Below are positions 26,593 to 34,002 of a stretch of DNA of 64,000 bases, piece by piece (the first letter of the stretch is position 1; each line of letters starts with the position of its first letter). The stretch comes from Microthrixaceae bacterium (GTDB lineage: Bacteria > Actinomycetota > Acidimicrobiia > Acidimicrobiales > Microtrichaceae). Where the stretch lies: positions 20,559 through 84,558 of the forward strand of contig JADLFH010000020.1 in assembly GCA_020845705.1 (NCBI GenBank), read 5' to 3'. Under the pieces are notes generated by a model. The model was not told the DNA's origin, did no database searches, and was given only the letters and a program-made list of their open reading frames with translations. A program made the position numbers and the translations under genes.

Positions 26593-28302
26593 ATGGCCCG
26601 TCACCTCATAACGAGTGCTTTGCCGTACATCAACGGCGTGAAGCACCTGGGCAACCTCGTCGGCTCGATGCTGCCCGCCGACGTGTTCGCGCGCTACCTG
26701 CGCTCGGCCGGCCATGAGGTGCTGGCGATCTGCGCGACCGATGAGCACGGAACCCCCGCAGAGCTCGCCGCTGCCGCAGAGGGCATGAGCGTGGTCGACT
26801 ACTGCGATCGCTACCACGAGGTTCAGCGGTCTCTGGGCGAGCGCTACCTGTTGTCATGGGACTGGTTCGGCCGCACGTCGCGTCAACAGAACCACGAGAT
26901 TACGAACCACCTCGCGGCCCGCCTGAAGGCCGAGGGGTTCATGGAGATCCGCAGCATCGAGCAGGTGTACTCGGTGCTCGACGAGCGGTTCCTGCCCGAC
27001 AGGTACGTGATCGGAACGTGTCCCAACTGCGCATACGAAAGGGCCAGGGGTGATCAGTGCGAGAACTGTGGGAAGCAGCTCGATCCGACTGACCTCATCG
27101 AAGCCCGCTCGGCGGTTTCGGGTTCGTCCCAGCTCGAGGTGCGTGAGTCGAGGCACGTCTTCCTGAGGCAGGCTGCGTTGGCCGATCGCATTCGTGCTTG
27201 GGTCGACGAGCAGCGCGACTGGCCGCAGCTCACGCGCTCCATCGCCTACAAGTGGCTCGACGAAGGTCTTCAGGACCGCTGCATCACACGTGACCTCTCC
27301 TGGGGCGTGCCGGTGGATCCGGTGGAGTTCCCCGAGGTCGCAGGCAAGGTCTGGTACGTGTGGTTCGACGCTCCCATCGGCTACATCGCCGCCACGAAGG
27401 AGTGGGCAGACGACGATCCCACCGGCGGACGCGACTGGCAACGGTGGTGGCGCACCGACCTGGGGGCCGATGATGTCCGCTACACGCAGTTCATGGGCAA
27501 GGACAACGTGCCCTTCCATACGCTGAGCTTTCCGGGCACGCTGCTCGGCTCGGGCGAACCATGGAAGCTGGTAGACCAGCTCAAGTCCTTCAATTGGCTC
27601 ACCTACTACGGCGGCAAGTTCTCCACGTCGCAGGGCCGCGGCGTGTTCATGGACCAGGCACTGGATCTGCTGCCGGCCGACTGCTGGCGGTGGTTCCTCA
27701 TGGCCAACGCACCAGAGAGCGACGACGCGGACTTCACGTGGGATCTGGTGGCCGAGGCGGTCAACAAAGACCTGGTTGCCACGCTCGGGAACTTCCTCAA
27801 CCGCACTGCAACGCAGATCACACGTCACTTCGGCGAGGTGGTGCCCGAGGGCGGTGAGCCGGGAGCCATCGAGGCAGCGTTCGTCGCCCGGGTCGAAGCG
27901 GGACTCACGAACTACTGCGATCTGATGAATCGACTGGAGTTCCGCAAGGCCACAGCGGCTCTGAGGGCGACTTGGGCCGAGGGCAACGTGTATCTCGAGG
28001 AGCGCGAGCCCTGGCGGGCGATCAAGGTGGACCGCGACCTCGCCGCGATGACGTTGCGAAGCGCCATCGGGTTCGCCCGGGTCGTGGCGGTCGCCTCCGC
28101 GCCGTTCATACCCGTCGCGGCCGGGTCGGTGGCCGCGATCGTTCCCGATGCGAAGCTCGAAGGTGCGCTCGATCCGAGCCTCGCCACAACAATCCTGGAG
28201 GTGGCTCCGGGAACACGCTTCGAGGCGCCTGGGCTTCTGTTCGGAAAGCTGGAGGATGAACAGCTCACCGCCTGGGCCGAACGATTCGGCGGCGAAGGCT
28301 AG
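26593..28302 (+). CDS. metG: Methionyl-tRNA synthetase
   Basis: Charges tRNA-Met with methionine (class I aminoacyl-tRNA synthetase, 569 residues). The HIGH motif is HLGN (from H18) in ALPYINGVKHLGN. A zinc knuckle with CPNC and CENC cysteines lies near residues 145-160, and the KMSKS loop reads KFSTS (342-346), a variant with threonine in the fourth position. The anticodon-binding helical domain follows; there is no C-terminal tRNA-binding (EMAP-like) domain. The TAG stop codon doubles as the first three bases of the -10 box for the next gene. Confidence 0.95.
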   Translation: MARHLITSALPYINGVKHLGNLVGSMLPADVFARYLRSAGHEVLAICATDEHGTPAELAAAAEGMSVVDYCDRYHEVQRSLGERYLLSWDWFGRTSRQQNHEITNHLAARLKAEGFMEIRSIEQVYSVLDERFLPDRYVIGTCPNCAYERARGDQCENCGKQLDPTDLIEARSAVSGSSQLEVRESRHVFLRQAALADRIRAWVDEQRDWPQLTRSIAYKWLDEGLQDRCITRDLSWGVPVDPVEFPEVAGKVWYVWFDAPIGYIAATKEWADDDPTGGRDWQRWWRTDLGADDVRYTQFMGKDNVPFHTLSFPGTLLGSGEPWKLVDQLKSFNWLTYYGGKFSTSQGRGVFMDQALDLLPADCWRWFLMANAPESDDADFTWDLVAEAVNKDLVATLGNFLNRTATQITRHFGEVVPEGGEPGAIEAAFVARVEAGLTNYCDLMNRLEFRKATAALRATWAEGNVYLEEREPWRAIKVDRDLAAMTLRSAIGFARVVAVASAPFIPVAAGSVAAIVPDAKLEGALDPSLATTILEVAPGTRFEAPGLLFGKLEDEQLTAWAERFGGEG

Positions 28303-28305
28303 GTT
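28300..28305 (+). promoter_or_regulatory. Putative -10 box overlapping the metG stop codon
   Basis: The sequence taggtt begins with the metG TAG and ends 7 bases before the GTG at 28313, so one triplet serves as both terminator of translation and promoter element. Confidence 0.42.
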
Positions 28306-28312
28306 GGCCTCG

Positions 28313-29254
28313 GTGTCCCCATCCCCGCGACCCGGGCGCCTGAAGGGCTGGTTTCGGCGGACCGGAGCGATGACGAGTCGCTTCGGTCTGCTCGCGGCGA
28401 TCATCGCGCTGTGCGGTGTCGCCTTGGGTGTCGCGGTCGGCTATCCGATCTCCCAGCTCGACATCTCCACAGACGAAGCGGTTGTGTTGGACCAGAACTC
28501 GATCCGTTCCTTCGATCTCGAGGCCGCATTGCTCGGCGCCGAGGACCTGCCCGACGGCTGGTCGTTGAGCGAGAAGGACCTTTCGACCTTCACCATGATC
28601 GGCCAGCCGATCTGCGGTCAGACCCCCGTGATCGACAACCAGATGGGTCAGAAGCTTGCCCGCACCTATGAGAACACCCGCGACGGGGCTCTGTTGTTGA
28701 CCGAGGCGATCCGGGTTCGTCGGGTCGCCGATTCAGTCGGCTACGTGAACGAGATGGGCAAGACGTTCGAGGGTTGCAAGCGGGGTTTCTACCGGCAGAA
28801 CCAAGACGGGACCTCCACGAAGGTGGAGCTGCGGGCGGGGCAGCCGGACCCTCCCATCAGCGACTACCAGAGCCGCATGCTTCAGCCTCCGAAGGGCGAG
28901 CACACTCAGCTGCTGGTCTTCATGGCGGTGGGTGACGTGATCGTGTCGCTCCAGTACGTCGGGCCGAGTGTGCCACCGCGGGAGCTGCTCTCCGATGCCC
29001 AGCGAAAGCTGCTGGTTCGGCTGACTCCCGACCAGTTCGGCACCAAGCGCACGGTTCCAGGCGAGCAGACGCTGCCGAGCGAACCGACGACCACCTCCAC
29101 AACGACGACGACACTGCCGCCCACCACGCTGCCACCCACGACGACCACCCGTCCCAAGAAGCGAAGCAGTTCGGCAACGACCAAAGCACCCGCGACGGCT
29201 CCGCCGGCAACCGCTGCCCCTGCTACGGGCGCTACGGGGGGCCCGGGGCAATAG
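28313..29254 (+). CDS. Membrane-anchored extracytoplasmic protein with Thr/Pro-rich tail
   Basis: A 313-residue protein of unknown function. An N-terminal hydrophobic helix (GLLAAIIALCGVALGVAVGY) can act as a signal anchor. A folded domain of about 190 residues follows, beginning LLGAEDLPDGWSLS and containing two cysteines that could pair, a pattern seen in actinobacterial sensor-type extracytoplasmic domains. The C-terminus is a long Thr/Pro/Ala-rich, probably disordered wall-spanning tail. The start at GTG 28313 is supported by a -10 box; an ATG at 28370 with ggag upstream is the alternative. Confidence 0.66.
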   Translation: MSPSPRPGRLKGWFRRTGAMTSRFGLLAAIIALCGVALGVAVGYPISQLDISTDEAVVLDQNSIRSFDLEAALLGAEDLPDGWSLSEKDLSTFTMIGQPICGQTPVIDNQMGQKLARTYENTRDGALLLTEAIRVRRVADSVGYVNEMGKTFEGCKRGFYRQNQDGTSTKVELRAGQPDPPISDYQSRMLQPPKGEHTQLLVFMAVGDVIVSLQYVGPSVPPRELLSDAQRKLLVRLTPDQFGTKRTVPGEQTLPSEPTTTSTTTTTLPPTTLPPTTTTRPKKRSSSATTKAPATAPPATAAPATGATGGPGQ

Positions 29255-29284
29255 GCGAGCGTCGCCGTTAGCCGTCTGGTTCGT

Positions 29285-30022
29285 TCACTCGCGCCGGAGC
29301 ATCATGGCGGCACACAGACCGAGAACCGCGGCGCTGGCGATTGTCATGGCGCTCGACCATGCCGCCCCCAGCCCGAAGTCCCACTGATCGGTGTAGAGGA
29401 CCGCTGAGGCGATCAGGCAACCCGCGGCGACCAGAGCCAGCGCGGACACCAGGGCTCGCAGACGTGAGCCGAGTGCCACGACGGCTATCAGTCCCACGGC
29501 AGCGCTCGCGTAGAGCAGCCATTCCTCCAGAGGCGCATCCGAGAGCAGGTCGTTGTCGATCATGACGAAGAACGAGGGCACTGCCAGGGTTGCGGCCAGG
29601 GCGGCCAGTCCGACCACGGTGCCGGCGGCCCAGTTCCAGCGGAGGCCCATCGACTGGGCGGGGGGGCCCTGGGGGAGCGGAGTGGACCAGGTGGTCTGAG
29701 GCGCTTCGGGCATGGGCGGGCGGATCGTCGGTGCCGGCGCGCCCGTCAGGGTGATGGGGGCGTCGAAGCCTGGCTGGGGTGCCGGTGGGTGGAACATCGA
29801 GGGCCGCGGCGGCTCAGGTGGCGGCTGGATGTCGGGGGCGGGAGGGTCGGTGGCCGGTGGGGCCTGCGGGGCCGGCGGTGCCTGCGGGGACGCGAACGCG
29901 AGATCGCCCCACGCCGGAGCGCTGGGGGCTTCCGGCTGGGAGATCGGTGCCGGCTCGGGCACAACGGGTGCTGGAGAGGGCGGGTTGCGGTTCGGGGACG
30001 TTCCATCCCATTGGTCGCTCAT
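29285..30022 (-). CDS. Proline-rich protein with four predicted membrane helices
   Basis: A 245-residue protein of unknown function. Residues 1-~130 are strongly enriched in Pro, Ala and Gln (low complexity, probably cytoplasmic). The rest holds four hydrophobic segments, each about 20 residues, separated by short loops; the second contains LLYASAAVGLIAVVALG. The layout resembles small actinobacterial Pro-rich tetraspan membrane proteins, which are common and mostly uncharacterised. The ATG at 30022 gives MSDQWDGTS. The gene is convergent with the Thr/Pro-tailed protein and divergent from tRNA-Pro. Confidence 0.68.
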   Translation of the reverse strand: MSDQWDGTSPNRNPPSPAPVVPEPAPISQPEAPSAPAWGDLAFASPQAPPAPQAPPATDPPAPDIQPPPEPPRPSMFHPPAPQPGFDAPITLTGAPAPTIRPPMPEAPQTTWSTPLPQGPPAQSMGLRWNWAAGTVVGLAALAATLAVPSFFVMIDNDLLSDAPLEEWLLYASAAVGLIAVVALGSRLRALVSALALVAAGCLIASAVLYTDQWDFGLGAAWSSAMTIASAAVLGLCAAMMLRRE

Positions 30023-30102
30023 CGCGTCGTGTCTCCCGATCGATTCCTGTTCAGGGAACGCTATCGCCATGGCGAGATGCGAACCTCCCCTGCGTGGCCG
30101 GG

Positions 30103-30108
30103 TAAGGT
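30103..30108 (+). promoter_or_regulatory. Putative -10 box for tRNA-Pro
   Basis: The sequence taaggt lies 13 bases before the mature tRNA 5' end, leaving room for a short leader removed by RNase P. Confidence 0.35.
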
Positions 30109-30121
30109 GCGCCCCTCAATC

Positions 30122-30196
30122 CGGGCTGTGGCGCAGTTTGGTTAGCGCGCTTGACTGGGGGTCAAGAGGTCGGGAGTTCGAATCTCCCCAGCCCGA
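30122..30196 (+). tRNA. tRNA-Pro (anticodon GGG)
   Basis: The cloverleaf is complete by hand. Acceptor cgggctg pairs with cagcccg; the D-stem gcgc pairs with gcgc; the anticodon stem cttga/tcaag encloses the loop ctggggg, giving anticodon GGG; the T-stem gggag/ctccc encloses ttcgaat; the discriminator base is A. The first base is C, as is usual for tRNA-Pro. No CCA is encoded. No integrase or duplicated 3' end lies nearby, so it does not look like a used attachment site. Confidence 0.96.
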
Positions 30197-30200
30197 CGGT

Positions 30201-30230
30201 ACGAAGCCCCTGCAACTGCAGGGGCTTCGT
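30201..30230 (+). terminator. Hairpin terminator after tRNA-Pro
   Basis: A perfect 14-base inverted repeat (acgaagcccctgca and its complement) with a two-base centre starts 4 bases after the tRNA. A weak T-rich stretch (cgttgttgg) follows, so it is probably an intrinsic terminator, though the U-tract is poor. Confidence 0.75.
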
Positions 30231-30351
30231 CGTTGTTGGGCAGACGTTTTCGATACCGAGAGATCTTGACGTGTGGTTCAAAGGGGGTGGGGATGCCGAC
30301 TGGTTTGCGTCGGAGTGGTTTGGGGGTCGTTGGCGGAGGAACGAACCTCTC

Positions 30352-30424
30352 TGCCTCAAATTGGGCCATGAGGCAGTGAGGGTCGGGAACCGGTCCGCCT
30401 TGCCTCAAGAATCGATTTGAGGCA
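30352..30424 (-). repeat. 73-base composite double-palindrome repeat, copy 1 (reverse)
   Basis: Two 24-base palindromes with 8-base arms (tgcctcaa/ttgaggca, one arm imperfect in the first) and 8-base loops lie at 30352-30375 and 30401-30424, separated by 25 bases. The order of the two palindrome types is reversed relative to the copies at 41612 and 62438. Confidence 0.9.
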
Positions 30425-30444
30425 GGTGGGGCCGGTCTCTTTTG

Positions 30445-30495
30445 CGAACTTGCGTACGGATCCGTCGCCGGAGGCCGGATCCGTACGCAAGTTCG
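30445..30495. repeat. Palindromic repeat, family 2, copy 2
   Basis: Perfect 20-base arms (30445-30464 and 30476-30495, beginning cgaacttgcgtacggatcc) flank an 11-base loop. The outer 13 bases are the same as in the copy at 26003-26051, and gggatctg follows in both. It sits 20 bases after the composite repeat. Confidence 0.9.
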
Positions 30496-30795
30496 TGGGA
30501 TCTGCCCAGTCGTCGGCGACCCCATCCCTGGGGACGGAGGCATCCAGGGCCCGCCTGTTGCGCCGAGTCGGCTTGTGACCTGAGCGTGCTCTCAGGGCTG
30601 ACGGGGCACATGACGGTCGCTGAACGGAGACTTGTGATAGCTGGATTCGACGGTTCCCGCCGCCGTTTTGCCGGCGTCTCACCCGCTTCGGAGGCGCCGG
30701 CTCCAGCGATTCTCCGTTTCCTCGCCGTGTGCTGCGCACGGCCGGTGGGGAGTGCTCCACGCGCGATACTGCCGGCGGACGATGGGGGTGCGTGT

Positions 30796-31587
30796 GTGAA
30801 GTTGTACGGGCTGGCGCTTGTGAAGGATGAGGCCGACGTGATCGGTCAGAGCCTGCGCCATGCGATGGAGTTCTGCGATCGCATCGCGGTCCTTGACAAC
30901 GGCAGCTCCGACGACTCATTCGCCGTCGTAGAGGAGATCGCTTCGGAGAACCCCGGCCGGGTGTTGGCGTGGGGGGTGGATCCTCAGCCCTACCACCGTG
31001 GTCTTCGTTCCCTCATGTACGGGGAGTTGAGCGCAGAGCTCGGGGAGGAGGACTGGTTCCTGCAACTTGATGCAGACGAGTTCCTCATGGAGGATCCGCG
31101 GCCTCATCTGGCCGCGGTCGGTCGCCGGGGATTCGATCAGGTGGCGACCTGGCAGGCTCAATTCCAGTTCACCGATGTCGACCTTGCCCGATGGGAGGAG
31201 GGACTCGATGACCGCGACCTGCCGATCGAACAACGTCGCCGTCATTTCGTGGTGGACTGGCGGGAAGGTCGATTCTTCCGGAACGGGCCTGGGCGCGAGT
31301 GGCGTGGCACCACTACGAACCTGCCGGAATGGGTGACTCGGGCACCGCATGCACGTCTGGTGAATCGCCATTACCAGTTCCGCGATCCCGATCAGATCCA
31401 GCGTCGCCTCGAAATACGCGCAGCGGTGCGCTCCGAGCACGCTTTCACCCATGTCACCGATACGGAGTGGCGCCACCACGTGGTGGCCGCGTCGGGTCTA
31501 CGGATTTGGCATCCCGGTGAAGCCCTTCGCCCCCGGCCTTGGCGGTACTACCTGCGCCGGGCCCGTTCGATGTCGGGAATGGGGTGA
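30796..31587 (+). CDS. Glycosyltransferase family 2-like protein
   Basis: A 263-residue protein with a GT-A-like start, LYGLALVKDEADVIGQSLRHA, close to the many bacterial proteins annotated as glycosyltransferase family 2 (YWQDEAD type). The nucleotide-binding AVLDNGSSDDS and the acidic LQLDADEFL (a DxD-like motif) are visible. The true start is taken as the GTG at 30796; the longer frame upstream reads as noise and crosses repeats. The sugar and acceptor are unknown. It is convergent with the DPM1-GtrA gene. Confidence 0.8.
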   Translation: MKLYGLALVKDEADVIGQSLRHAMEFCDRIAVLDNGSSDDSFAVVEEIASENPGRVLAWGVDPQPYHRGLRSLMYGELSAELGEEDWFLQLDADEFLMEDPRPHLAAVGRRGFDQVATWQAQFQFTDVDLARWEEGLDDRDLPIEQRRRHFVVDWREGRFFRNGPGREWRGTTTNLPEWVTRAPHARLVNRHYQFRDPDQIQRRLEIRAAVRSEHAFTHVTDTEWRHHVVAASGLRIWHPGEALRPRPWRYYLRRARSMSGMG

Positions 31588-31615
31588 CGGCGGAATCGGT
31601 CATTCGCGCACGGCA

Positions 31616-32806
31616 TCACACCGAGTTGCGCCGGCCCCAGAGGTAGTTGACGTTCAGGTAGTAGTTGGAGACGAGCGCGACGAGGAAACCGACACCGTCA
31701 TGGGCTATCCGGGCAGCGTCCTCGCCCAAGGCCCGATCACCCCAGTTCGTCGACTCGAGGAACTGGAAGACCGATACGTGGACGATCACGCCCAGAGCCG
31801 AGACCAACTCGAAGAGAACGAGCCCGACGACCAGCGAGCGCCCACGGAAGCGGCGCTCCCAGAAGGTGAAGTAGTTGTTGAGTAGGAAGTTCCAGACGAT
31901 CGAGACCTGGATCCCCACCAGCAACGACCATCGGAGCGGCCGTCCGAAACCGACGCTGATCGCTCCGAAGTCGAGGGATTCCACCAGGGCGAACGCCACC
32001 AGGTTGACCACCACGCCGGATGCCCCGACAAGGCTGTAGAGCACGAACTGGCCCTTCACCTGCCGGCCCACCCACAACTCAACCACCGCGAGCAGATAAG
32101 AGCGGATGACCGACGGGCTCATCTTCGTCTCACCCGCGACCCGGTTCCGGAACGTGAAGCCCACCTCCGCGACTCGCAGTCGATGGCGTCGTCGGCCGAT
32201 GAACTCGAGGAGGATCTTGAAGCCCTGTGGGTTGATGTGGGGCGCCATCTCGTCGAAGGTCGCCTTCGACAGGGCGAAGTATCCGCTCATCGGGTCCGTC
32301 GTGGGCACCCGCAGGAACAGTCGTGCGATCAACGTCGCCACCCACGACACCACCCGGCGGCCGGCTCCCCACTCGCCATAGCTCCCGCCGTCGGTCGCAC
32401 GCGAACCGACCACCAGATCCGCTTCGCCGTCCCGCACGCGGCGGACCATCTCCGGAAGGATCGCCTCGTCGTGTTGGAGATCGGCGTCGATGACGGCGAG
32501 CACCTCGCCGCGCGCTGCGCCGAGTCCCGCCATCACCGCGGGGGAGAGGCCGTGGTTGTCGAAGCGCCGCACGACCCGAACACGCGGGTCGGCGTCCGCT
32601 ATGGCACCCGCGACCTCCCAGGTCCGGTCGGGGCTGTCGTCATCTACCACGATGATCTCGTGGGGAAGATCGCCGAGCGCCTCGTTGAGAGCGTCGACCA
32701 ATGGCCCCACGTTGTCAGCCTCGTTGTAGGTGGGCGTCACCACCGACACCACCGGATGGTCCGTGGCCCGGCGCGCAGGATGGGAGGGTTTCGTGTCTGC
32801 GCTCAC
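31616..32806 (-). CDS. Dolichol-phosphate mannosyltransferase-like GT2 fused to GtrA domain
   Basis: Two-domain membrane enzyme, 396 residues. Residues ~18-245 are a GT2 domain of the DPM1 type: VVTPTYNEADNV, EIIVVDDDSPDRT, VIDADLQHDE (DxD) and FKILLEFIGRR. Residues ~255-390 form a GtrA domain with four hydrophobic helices (including YSLVGASGVVVNLVAFAL and IVWNFLLNNYFTF). Such fusions make polyprenyl-phosphate sugars and move them across the membrane. The GTG at 32806 has a -10 box 9 bases upstream. It is divergent from the SRAP gene across 40 bases. Confidence 0.88.
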   Translation of the reverse strand: MSADTKPSHPARRATDHPVVSVVTPTYNEADNVGPLVDALNEALGDLPHEIIVVDDDSPDRTWEVAGAIADADPRVRVVRRFDNHGLSPAVMAGLGAARGEVLAVIDADLQHDEAILPEMVRRVRDGEADLVVGSRATDGGSYGEWGAGRRVVSWVATLIARLFLRVPTTDPMSGYFALSKATFDEMAPHINPQGFKILLEFIGRRRHRLRVAEVGFTFRNRVAGETKMSPSVIRSYLLAVVELWVGRQVKGQFVLYSLVGASGVVVNLVAFALVESLDFGAISVGFGRPLRWSLLVGIQVSIVWNFLLNNYFTFWERRFRGRSLVVGLVLFELVSALGVIVHVSVFQFLESTNWGDRALGEDAARIAHDGVGFLVALVSNYYLNVNYLWGRRNSV

Positions 32807-32815
32807 AAGTAATCG

Positions 32816-32821
32816 ACTCTA
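32816..32821 (-). promoter_or_regulatory. Putative leaderless -10 box for the DPM1-GtrA gene
   Basis: On the minus strand this reads tagagt, 9 bases before the GTG at 32806. The opposing SRAP box is only 12 bases away. Confidence 0.38.
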
Positions 32822-32833
32822 CGGACCGGGAGG

Positions 32834-32839
32834 TAGGTT
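32834..32839 (+). promoter_or_regulatory. Putative leaderless -10 box for the SRAP gene
   Basis: The sequence taggtt lies 7 bases before the ATG whose second codon encodes the catalytic cysteine. Confidence 0.42.
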
Positions 32840-32846
32840 CCGGCGC

Positions 32847-33542
32847 ATGTGCGGACGTTTCGTGGCTGCATCGCCGCCTGCTGAGATCGCGGCCTACTTC
32901 GGGGTGGACGAGGTGGCCGATACGCCCCTCGAACCGAACTTCAACGTGGCTCCCACCAGCGATGTCTACGTCGTCTACACCGAGGGAACGACCCGTCGCC
33001 TCGATCCCTTGCATTGGGGACTGATCCCGTCCTGGGCGAAGGAGACGTCGGTGGGCAACCGGATGTTCAACGCCCGGGGCGAGACCATCGCCACCAAAGG
33101 CGCTTTCAAGTCGAGCTTCGCGAGGCGACGCTGCATCGTCCCCGTGGACGGCTTCTACGAATGGAAGGTGGTGGCAGGCCAGAAGCGCAAGCAGCCGTAC
33201 TACATCCACCGCCCCGACGGAGAGCCCTATGCCTTCGGGGGTCTGTGGGCGCAGTGGAGCGGCTCGGACAGTTCAGGCGATGACGTGGTGATCCGCTCGG
33301 CGACGATCATCACCTGCGCACCCAACTCGAAGATGGCGGAGCTGCACGATCGGATGCCATTGATCCTGGCTCCGGCCGTGTGGGACGAGTGGCTCGACCC
33401 GTCGAACACCGATATCGAGCACTTGAGTCGACTCGTCGTGCCGGCACCGCCGGAGCTCATCGTGTTCCACCCCGTCTCGGCCGAGGTGAACAACGCCCGC
33501 CACCGGGGCGCGCACCTCATCGACGAGGTGGAGCTCGACTAG
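32847..33542 (+). CDS. SRAP domain protein (YedK/HMCES-like abasic site protector)
   Basis: SOS-response-associated peptidase fold, 231 residues. These proteins form a thiazolidine crosslink with abasic sites in single-stranded DNA through Cys2, exposed after removal of Met1. The motifs are MCGRFV at the start, NVAPTSD, HWGLIPSWAK, NARGET, RRCIVPVDGFYEW with the active-site Glu, and a conserved HDRMPLIL histidine. The ATG at 32847 is required to give Cys2, and the longer open frame is therefore wrong. Two bases separate its stop from that of the convergent HIT gene start-to-end. Confidence 0.93.
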   Translation: MCGRFVAASPPAEIAAYFGVDEVADTPLEPNFNVAPTSDVYVVYTEGTTRRLDPLHWGLIPSWAKETSVGNRMFNARGETIATKGAFKSSFARRRCIVPVDGFYEWKVVAGQKRKQPYYIHRPDGEPYAFGGLWAQWSGSDSSGDDVVIRSATIITCAPNSKMAELHDRMPLILAPAVWDEWLDPSNTDIEHLSRLVVPAPPELIVFHPVSAEVNNARHRGAHLIDEVELD

Positions 33543-33543
33543 A

Positions 33544-33978
33544 TCAGTCGGGGACCGATTCGCCGTGACCCGCGTCGCGAAGCGCCTGGCGGATCGATCC
33601 GGCAGCGGCGTCGAGTGCTTCGGATGAGGCGCCGTGATCCGCGTTCGCGAAGCTGAGGTCTGTCTCGCTGCGGATGGGAACCAGGTGGATGTGGCAGTGT
33701 GGGACTTCCAAGCCTGCCACGATCAGCCCGACCCGGGCGCATTCGAAGTTGGACTCCAACACCTTGGAGATGTGTTGGGACACCTCGCACGCGTGGAGCC
33801 AGGTTGCGGACGCGACATCGGTCCAGCGGTCGACCTCCTCGATCGGTACCACGAGCACATGGCCGGGACGAATCGGTGCGATGGTGAGGAAGGCGACGAC
33901 TGTCTCGTCGCGCCAGACGAACCGTCCGGGCAACTCGCCTCGGATGATCCTGCTGAAGAGGGTCCCGCTGTCTGCCAT
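33544..33978 (-). CDS. HIT family protein (second copy)
   Basis: Histidine-triad protein, 144 residues, with FSRIIRGELPGRFVWRDE at the start, IRPGHVLVVPIEEVDRW in the middle and the catalytic triad HCHIHLV. It is more diverged from the HIT protein at 26.1 kb than two recent paralogues would be; it lacks the N-terminal CxxC. The ATG at 33978 is supported by a minus-strand taggct 8 bases upstream. Only 24 bases separate its start from that of the phosphatidyltransferase gene, and the two -10 boxes overlap. Confidence 0.88.
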   Translation of the reverse strand: MADSGTLFSRIIRGELPGRFVWRDETVVAFLTIAPIRPGHVLVVPIEEVDRWTDVASATWLHACEVSQHISKVLESNFECARVGLIVAGLEVPHCHIHLVPIRSETDLSFANADHGASSEALDAAAGSIRQALRDAGHGESVPD

Positions 33979-33986
33979 GGCCACCG

Positions 33987-33996
33987 AGCCTAGGAT
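33987..33996. promoter_or_regulatory. Overlapping divergent -10 boxes for the HIT and phosphatidyltransferase genes
   Basis: Plus-strand taggat (33991-33996) lies 6 bases before the GTG at 34003; minus-strand taggct (33992-33987) lies 8 bases before the ATG at 33978. They share the central TA of cctagg, so polymerase probably cannot occupy both at once. Confidence 0.5.
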
Positions 33997-34002
33997 GGAC
34001 CG

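Larger units (their letters stand above)
30231..30795. other. Gene-free 565-base region holding two palindrome families
   Basis: No convincing gene lies between the tRNA terminator and the GT2 gene; an open frame runs through part of it but reads as low-complexity Arg/Pro/Ala. The first half holds a 73-base composite repeat (30352-30424) and a 51-base palindrome (30445-30495). The second half, from about 30500, shows only short inverted repeats and must contain the promoter of the GT2 gene. Confidence 0.75.

Noticed and set aside
26854..28404. 516-residue open frame antisense to metG
   Set aside because: It is a shadow of the MetRS gene with no recognisable motif.
30122..30196. tRNA-Pro as an integration site
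   Set aside because: There is no integrase gene or duplicated tRNA 3' end, and the neighbouring genes are ordinary.
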